This document shows positions 6,828 to 10,742 of a DNA stretch of 10,742 nt, piece after piece. The notes below the pieces were generated by a model that had not been told where the DNA came from, did not search any database, and saw nothing but the letters and a program-made list of their open reading frames with translations. Each line of letters opens with the position of its first letter. The first letter of the stretch is position 1. Source of the stretch: Chloroflexota bacterium (GTDB lineage Bacteria > Chloroflexota > UBA11872 > VXOZ01); NCBI GenBank assembly GCA_009839775.1, contig VXOZ01000270.1, positions 1-10,742 of the forward strand, given 5' to 3'. The position numbers and the translations under genes are program-made.

Positions 6828-6854
6828 ATTCCGGCCTGCGCCGGAATGACGGGT
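6828..6854 (+). repeat. Dispersed palindromic repeat (ATTCCGGC...GCCGGAATGAC)
   Basis: ATTCCGGC (6828-6835) and GCCGGAAT (6840-6847) form a perfect 8-bp stem with loop CTGC, followed by GACGGGT. The 12-mer GGAATGACGGGT (6843-6854) recurs exactly at 9355-9366, and a degenerate inverted relative is at 4121. The rest of the 6700-6888 gap holds no gene, only a perfect 12-bp palindrome AGCCGCGCGGCT (6754-6765). Confidence 0.65.
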
Positions 6855-6888
6855 GGTTTCATTCCGTTCAAAAGGCTGCGGCGAGTAA

Positions 6889-6931
6889 ATAAGAGAGGGC
6901 TGCAAGCCTCTTGACCGCAGCCCTCTCTTAT
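6889..6931 (-). terminator. Rho-independent terminator of hflK-hflC
   Basis: Perfect 15-bp inverted repeat: 6889-6903 (ATAAGAGAGGGCTGC) with 6917-6931, loop of 13 bases. On the minus strand the stem ends in TCTCTTAT and continues TTACTC, giving a moderately T-rich tail. It starts 26 bases after the hflC stop. It may act in both directions, shielding hflKC from the repeat and tRNA region. Confidence 0.75.
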
Positions 6932-6957
6932 CAGTTCAGAGTAGCGATGAAATCTCC

Positions 6958-7875
6958 CTACTCGTCCCCTTCTAACGCAGGAGACAGCACCGGCGGCGCG
7001 GTGCCAACATCTCGCTGCGGTGACGGGTCGACCAGGTATCTAAAGAACTCGCTCTCTGGCGAGAGCACGATCATGTCTCCCTGCTTAAGTACCTTGACGT
7101 AGGCCTCGAGACGGCGGCGGAAGGCAAAGAATTCGGGGTCTTGGTTGAGCGCGTCGGCGTAGATGGCGATGGCTTCAGCATCGCCTTCACCCCGGATCTG
7201 CGCCGCTTGTTCCTCGGCTTCAGCGACGATCACGATGCGCTCGCGGTCGGCGGAGGCCATGATCTCGGCGCCCTGCTCCTCACCCTCGGCGCGGTAGCGA
7301 TTGGCTTCCCGTGCGCGCTCGGCCCGCATCCGATTGAAGACGCTCTCCTCGACTTCCTCCGGCAGGTCGGCGCGCTTGAAGCGCACGTCAATCACCTCGA
7401 TGCCAAAGTCCAGCGCGCGCTCACTGCTGGCGATGGTGACCAGTTCCATGATGTTCTCGCGTTCACTGGCGATGATCACGTCGAAGTTGTAGGTCGCGAG
7501 CGTCCGGCGCAGCTCTGAAAACACCACGTCATCCAGTCGCGCTCGCGCGCCGGTCTCATTCTGCACACTCACGAAGAACTTGATCGGGTCGATGATGCGC
7601 CAGCGCGTAACGTGGTCAACGATGACGCGCTTCTTGTCAAGCGTGAGATACTCCTGAGGCTCGGCGTCACTGGAGAGTAAGCGGCGGTCGAAGTAGACCG
7701 CTTCTTGTATGAAGGGCAGCTTGAAGTAGAGTCCCGGATCTCTGGCCGTATACCGGTACTCGCCAAGCTGCAAGACGATGGCCTGGTTAGTTTCGGCGAC
7801 AACGAACGTCACCTGTGAGAATATGATCAGTAGCAGCGCCCCAAGGGCAATGATTACGGTTAGTGTGCGTCCCAT
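6958..7875 (-). CDS. hflC: HflC, SPFH/prohibitin-family membrane protein
   Basis: HflC pairs with HflK in a large membrane assembly that encloses and modulates the AAA protease FtsH in characterised bacteria. The protein has 305 residues. An N-terminal membrane anchor (about 4-27) is followed by the SPFH domain (about 28-190), with IEVIDVRFKRADLPEEVEES near 159-178. A charged Glu/Ala/Arg-rich coiled coil (about 180-240) follows, with YADALNQDPEFFAFRRRLEAY near 239-259 and LSPESEFFRYL near 271-281, both HflC hallmarks. The C-terminus is a short Pro-rich tail. Start ATG (rc of 7873-7875) has the strong SD AAAGGAGGT 5 bases upstream. That SD overlaps the hflK stop, so the pair is probably translationally coupled. 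FtsH itself is not in the window. Confidence 0.95.
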   Translation of the reverse strand: MGRTLTVIIALGALLLIIFSQVTFVVAETNQAIVLQLGEYRYTARDPGLYFKLPFIQEAVYFDRRLLSSDAEPQEYLTLDKKRVIVDHVTRWRIIDPIKFFVSVQNETGARARLDDVVFSELRRTLATYNFDVIIASERENIMELVTIASSERALDFGIEVIDVRFKRADLPEEVEESVFNRMRAERAREANRYRAEGEEQGAEIMASADRERIVIVAEAEEQAAQIRGEGDAEAIAIYADALNQDPEFFAFRRRLEAYVKVLKQGDMIVLSPESEFFRYLVDPSPQRDVGTAPPVLSPALEGDE

Positions 7876-7887
7876 GCGGCACCTCCT

Positions 7888-8934
7888 TTACTGGCTAACG
7901 CTTGACGGTTGAGTTCCGGACTGCAAGCTGCGAAGAGGGAGGAAGGGCAGCACGCCGCTGTCAGCCGGCGCGATCAGCACTTTCTCCACGTCCGCCATGG
8001 CCTGCTCGACCGCCTCGATGTACATACGCTCACGGGTTACCTCAGGAGCGCGGCGGTACTCTTCCAGAATGGAGAGGAAGCGCTCGCTCTCACCGCGCGC
8101 GCTGCGGACGCGTTCTTCTCTGTACGCTTGCGCTTGCTCGAGAAGGCGTTTCGCTTCACCGCGGGCGCGCGGCACCACGTCTTCTCTGTAGGCTTGAGCT
8201 TCGTTCACTTTGCGCTCGCGGTCTTCACGGGCGCGCACGACTTCGTGGAAGGCGTCCCGCACTTGATCCGGCGCGTCAGCCACTTGCAGGCGCACGTCGG
8301 TGATGGAGATGCCCGCATTGTACTCATCCATGAGTTCCTGCAGGTAGGCGCGAGTGTTTTCCTGCACCTCGGCGCGGCGCTCGGTAATCACGCCGTCAAT
8401 TGGCATCTTCCCAACGGCGCTGCGCAGCGCGACTTCCGTAGTCGTGTGCAGCACGGCTTCCGGATTGTTCACGTTGAAGACGAACGCCGCGGCGTCCGTT
8501 ACCCGGTACTGCACGAGAAGACCGACTTCGACGATGTTCTCGTCGGCTGTAAGCATCAGCGCTTCTTCCAGAATGCGCCGGGTCTCTTGGCTGCCTTGTA
8601 CGCTCACCGTGCGTTGTCCGATTTCGGCGCGCCGCACGTTGGCGATGTCAACGATGACGACGTTCTGGATCGGCCAGGGCAGGTGGTAGTTGACCCCGGG
8701 TGACGTGGTATTCACGTGCCGCCCGAACTGGAGGACGACGCCTTGTTCGGCGGGGCCCACGATGTAGACGCCGGAGCCGATCCAGAGCACGGCCGCGACG
8801 ATGATGCCGAGCACGATGAAGCGCTGCAACCGTTTTGCCCGATCACGGGTCTGACGGAGCATTTCTCCGAAATCTTCATTGTCTTCATCATCCGGCGGGC
8901 CACCCTGCGGGCCGCCACGATCATAGACGGACAT
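7888..8934 (-). CDS. hflK: HflK, SPFH/prohibitin-family partner of HflC
   Basis: First gene of the hflKC operon; partner of HflC around FtsH. It has 348 residues. The N-terminal 38 residues are cytoplasmic, Gly/Pro/Asp-rich and then basic, as in other HflK proteins. One membrane helix (about 39-60) is followed by the SPFH domain (about 60-235), with VGPAEQGVVLQFGRH (59-73), PGVNYHLPWPI (79-89) and ITDVRLQ (211-217). A coiled coil carries a tandem motif, QAYRE-x-V-x-x-ARGE, at 247-260 and 269-282, characteristic of HflK. The tail is Ser/Gln-rich. Start ATG (rc of 8932-8934) has SD AAGGAGG 7 bases upstream. The TAA stop forms the first bases of the hflC SD, leaving 12 bases between the genes. 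No convincing promoter was found; TATAAG on the minus strand at 9027-9032 is the best -10 candidate but lacks a -35. Confidence 0.95.
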   Translation of the reverse strand: MSVYDRGGPQGGPPDDEDNEDFGEMLRQTRDRAKRLQRFIVLGIIVAAVLWIGSGVYIVGPAEQGVVLQFGRHVNTTSPGVNYHLPWPIQNVVIVDIANVRRAEIGQRTVSVQGSQETRRILEEALMLTADENIVEVGLLVQYRVTDAAAFVFNVNNPEAVLHTTTEVALRSAVGKMPIDGVITERRAEVQENTRAYLQELMDEYNAGISITDVRLQVADAPDQVRDAFHEVVRAREDRERKVNEAQAYREDVVPRARGEAKRLLEQAQAYREERVRSARGESERFLSILEEYRRAPEVTRERMYIEAVEQAMADVEKVLIAPADSGVLPFLPLRSLQSGTQPSSVSQ

Positions 8935-8948
8935 GCCATTGCCTCCTT

Positions 8949-9419
8949 ATTGGCCTTAGTTGCTTGTCCGAAGCCGTTTGGTGCCGCCTGACGACAAACG
9001 ACGTTCCAAACCGCACTTTCTGTTGCCTTATACTACTACGGTACCATTCTCAGGCCAGTTTGTAGAGTGCTGCCGCCGGTGTCTGCGGATGCGGCGGTGT
9101 ACGAGTGGGTGTCTCCAGAAAACTTCGGGCTAAGCGAGAACTGTCCTAACGCAGTGAGTACGAGGTATCTGACTGACGGTTCGATCCTTGTGCCTGCGGT
9201 AATTCACACTTTTGTGGCGCTCAGTCTCAGTTCGGGCCAGCTTTCTCAACAGCTTGGAGAGCGAGCGCCGGCAAGCAATTTCCCGCTGCAGCGCTCCCAT
9301 GCGGGCCCGTGAAACTCCAGAGAAATATCTCCACACCCTCGAAACGTCCGGCAAGGAATGACGGGTAGAGCAGTCATAATCTTGCGTATCGGCTCCGTAG
9401 ACCCAACGCGATAGTAGTC
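8949..9419. other. Gene-free divergent spacer between hflK and ferritin
   Basis: About 470 bases separate the divergent hflK and ferritin genes. Open frames here lack SD sites and family resemblance, and overlap one another on both strands, so I call none. Apart from the repeat-like segment at 9320-9366 I see no strong hairpin, riboswitch core or clear hflK promoter. It may be decayed sequence. Confidence 0.45.
9320..9366 (+). repeat. Degenerate dispersed repeat ending GGAATGACGGGT
   Basis: It begins with the small hairpin GAGA-AATA-TCTC (9320-9331) and ends with GGAATGACGGGT (9355-9366), the exact 12-mer found at 6843-6854. The middle (CTCGAAACGTCCGGC) is not shared. It looks like a worn copy of an intergenic element of the same broad class, about 55 bases upstream of the ferritin promoter. 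Confidence 0.4.
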
Positions 9420-9449
9420 TTGAGAGACCTCTGCGGGAATTTCTATAGT
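9420..9449 (+). promoter_or_regulatory. Sigma70-type promoter of the ferritin gene
   Basis: TTGAGA (9420-9425; five of six), 18 bases, TATAGT (9444-9449; five of six). The predicted transcription start near 9456 gives a leader of about 52 bases to the preferred ATG at 9508. No Fur-box-like 19-bp palindrome is evident over it. Confidence 0.62.
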
Positions 9450-9507
9450 AGAATCAAGGCAGGAGATGAAGAAAGCGATAGGACGCATGCTAGAAGGGAA
9501 AGCGGCA

Positions 9508-10029
9508 ATGCTATCGGAAAAGATGGAGGCAGCGTTCAACGAACAGATCACGGCGGAACTCTATGCATCGAATCTGTACCTCGCGATGGGAGCCTACTTC
9601 GATGCGCTGGCCTATCGCGGTTTTGGTCACTGGTTGCGCCTGCAGAGTGAAGAAGAGCGCCAGCATGCCATGCGCATCATCGATATCGTGGTTGACCGAG
9701 GCGGCACTGTGGACATCCAAGCCATTGAAGCGCCCGGGTCATTTGAGTCTCCGCTGGCGGTGTTTGAGCAGGTAGTGGCGCAAGAACAAAGTGTGACACG
9801 CAGGTTCCATGTCCTTTCCGAACTGGCCGAACAAGAGCGCGACCACACGACACTTGTGGAACTCGAATGGTTTCTCCTGGAACAAGTGGAGGAAGAGCGG
9901 GTTTCCGGTGACCTCCTTAAGAAAGTCAAGCGCCTACAAGATTCACCCAGCGGCATGCTTGAATTAGACCGCGAACTTGGTGGGCGAACGGTAGCGGAAG
10001 AACAAGAGGAAACAGAGCCGCAGCAGTAA
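9508..10029 (+). CDS. ftn: Bacterial non-haem ferritin
   Basis: This is an iron-storage protein; family members form 24-subunit cytoplasmic cages that oxidise Fe(II) and store it as mineral. From the ATG at 9508 it has 173 residues starting MLSEKMEAAFNEQ, the usual bacterial ferritin N-terminus. The ferroxidase residues are Glu17, Tyr24, Glu50 and His53 (E-x-x-H), Glu93, Gln126 and Glu129. The first four have the same numbers as E. coli FtnA, which supports this start. Met52 (the haem ligand of bacterioferritin) is not present in that context, so it is not Bfr. SD GAAGGG (9493-9498) lies 9 bases upstream. An in-frame ATG at 9466 would add 14 residues, but its AGGAG directly abuts the codon, too close to work normally. 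The tail (about 164-173) is Glu/Gln-rich. It is a single gene, convergent with tRNA-Gly. Confidence 0.95.
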   Translation: MLSEKMEAAFNEQITAELYASNLYLAMGAYFDALAYRGFGHWLRLQSEEERQHAMRIIDIVVDRGGTVDIQAIEAPGSFESPLAVFEQVVAQEQSVTRRFHVLSELAEQERDHTTLVELEWFLLEQVEEERVSGDLLKKVKRLQDSPSGMLELDRELGGRTVAEEQEETEPQQ

Positions 10030-10074
10030 TCCGACTTCCGGCGCGACTTTGGAAACTGGGCCGTTCAGCCACAT

Positions 10075-10149
10075 TGGAGCGGGCAATGGGATTCGAACCC
10101 ACGGTCTCAACCTTGGGAAGGTCGCGTGTTGCCACTACACCATGCCCGC
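10075..10149 (-). tRNA. tRNA-Gly, anticodon CCC
   Basis: The minus strand gives a 75-nt tRNA: acceptor GCGGGCA/TGCCCGC (fully paired), D-arm GTGT/ACAC, anticodon stem CGACC/GGTTG with one G-T pair and loop TTCCCAA, 5-base variable loop, T-arm GTGGG-TTCGAAT-CCCAT, discriminator U73 and encoded CCA (10075-10077). The anticodon CCC reads GGG. U73 is normal for bacterial glycine tRNA. The gene ends 45 bases from the convergent ferritin stop. Confidence 0.95.
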
Positions 10150-10166
10150 GTAACCGCTACGCCTTC

Positions 10167-10195
10167 ACTGTAGGTGATTCCCGCGGCTCAGTCAA
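10167..10195 (-). promoter_or_regulatory. Promoter of tRNA-Gly
   Basis: On the minus strand TTGACT (10190-10195) is followed by exactly 17 bases and TACAGT (10167-10172). Both boxes are near consensus. The predicted start near 10160 would leave a leader of about 11 bases before the tRNA 5' end at 10149. Confidence 0.65.
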
Positions 10196-10262
10196 GCGCT
10201 GTTCTGCTAGCGGTCACCGAGGAGATCATTGTTCCCAAAAGACTATTGCTCCCAAAAGGGAT

Positions 10263-10429
10263 CCCCGTATCGGGGTACGGGGCAGGCTCTTCGGCAAGCT
10301 CAGAACAGGCGCGGACTTCCAGTCCGATGCGTGACTCTGATGAGTGTGGGGAAATAGGCTGGAACGGTGGTGTTCTCCCCACCGCCGGTCTCTCCACAAG
10401 GAGAGGAAGTCTTCTCGCCTGCCGGCAGG
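10263..10429. repeat. Cluster of palindromes in the spacer before the SDR gene
   Basis: The 10150-10493 gap has no credible gene but a row of hairpins: CCCCG-TAT-CGGGG (10263-10275), a degraded copy of the REP-like core on the minus strand (CTGAGCTTGCCGAAG, 10289-10303; one base from copy A), CGGACT-TCC-AGTCCG (10312-10326), CGGTGG/CCACCG (10365-10384), CTCTCC-ACAA-GGAGAG (10390-10405) and the 12-bp palindrome CCTGCCGGCAGG (10418-10429). It reads as a mosaic of worn intergenic repeats. None has a T run that would make it an obvious terminator. Confidence 0.6.
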
Positions 10430-10493
10430 GGGCGGCTGCACTGATATACGGTACGATTGCGCAAGAGTAAAGACACTCACGTGGAGAGATACT

Positions 10494-10742
10494 ATGCCTG
10501 AGACGCTAGCCGGCCGTCGTATTCTGGTAACCGGTGGAGGGCGCGGCATCGGGCGTTCCATCGCCTTAGCGTGCGCGCGCGAGGGGGCGCGCGTTGCCAT
10601 TACTGCGCGTTCTGCAGACCAACTCGCGGCAGTTGCTAAAGAGATCCAGGCCGAGGGCAGCTTGGCTGTGCCACTCGTTTGCGACGTGGGTGACATGGTT
10701 CAAGTGGAAAAGATGGTAGGAGAGGCTGTGGCGGCTCTGGGC
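10494..10742 (+). CDS. Short-chain dehydrogenase/reductase, N-terminal part
   Basis: This is the first 83 residues of an NAD(P)-dependent oxidoreductase of the classical SDR family, cut by the right window edge. The Rossmann signature TGGGRGIG is at 13-20 (TGxxxGxG), followed by an adenine-pocket Asp64 in CDVGD. Arg39, at the end of the second strand (ITARS), hints at NADPH preference. The catalytic Ser-Tyr-Lys lies beyond the edge, so the substrate cannot be named. Start ATG at 10494 has SD GGAGAG (10483-10488) 5 bases upstream. FabG-like acyl-carrier-protein reductases share these features but so do many other SDRs. No clear promoter was identified in the palindrome-rich spacer before it. 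Confidence 0.92.
   Translation, partial: MPETLAGRRILVTGGGRGIGRSIALACAREGARVAITARSADQLAAVAKEIQAEGSLAVPLVCDVGDMVQVEKMVGEAVAALG

Noticed and set aside
7909..8703. 264-codon open frame antisense to hflK
   Set aside because: It overlaps hflK completely, has no SD or domain, and its composition matches the mirror of charged coiled-coil codons.
9027..9032. TATAAG on the minus strand as an hflK -10 box
   Set aside because: No -35-like hexamer lies 16-18 bases upstream and there is no TGn extension, so it is not supported beyond a chance match.
9246..9551. 101-codon minus-strand frame across the ferritin promoter
   Set aside because: It would overlap the ferritin start and promoter, lacks an SD, and includes the dispersed repeat segment at 9320-9366.
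10263..10429. CRISPR array or tandem repeat in the palindrome cluster
   Set aside because: The hairpins differ in sequence and spacing, and there are no repeated units or regular spacers.

Overview
The window looks like an ordinary bacterial chromosome: moderately GC-rich, densely coded, with encoded-CCA tRNA genes, sigma70-like promoters and Shine-Dalgarno (SD) sites. There are no phage, IS, plasmid or CRISPR hallmarks. Lineage cannot be fixed from these genes. The paired phytanoyl-CoA-dioxygenase-like genes and the dispersed palindromes with a CTGAGCnTGTCGAAG core resemble what I recall from uncultivated, often marine or sponge-associated groups such as Chloroflexota. That is a weak inference.

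Layout, left to right. (1) 3-974: C-terminal two thirds of MurJ, the lipid II flippase, cut by the window edge. (2) 1132-4069: a complete phosphoenolpyruvate carboxylase gene (ppc) behind a strong sigma70-like promoter whose -10 lies in a short direct repeat. (3) 4070-4533: intergenic DNA dominated by palindromic repeats. (4) 4573-6519: two tandem, about 85% identical Fe(II)/2-oxoglutarate oxygenases of the PhyH family, each preceded by a look-alike promoter. (5) 6595-6670: a minus-strand tRNA-Arg with the anticodon GCG, uncommon in bacteria. (6) 6889-8934: a minus-strand hflK-hflC operon, tightly coupled and closed by a 15-bp-stem terminator. (7) 8949-9419: a gene-free divergent spacer with a degenerate dispersed repeat. 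(8) 9420-10029: a classical bacterial ferritin with promoter. (9) 10075-10149: a minus-strand tRNA-Gly(CCC) with its promoter. (10) 10150-10482: another palindrome-rich spacer. (11) 10494-10742: the start of a short-chain dehydrogenase/reductase, cut by the right edge.

Apart from hflK-hflC and the PhyH pair, the genes look like single transcription units with unrelated jobs: cell-wall precursor export, anaplerotic CO2 fixation, membrane protein quality control and iron storage. I see no convincing new multi-gene system. The items most worth following up are the duplicated PhyH enzymes with parallel promoters, the tRNA-Arg(GCG), and the families of intergenic palindromes. Sequence-derived statements such as residue positions, hairpins and spacings were counted by hand.
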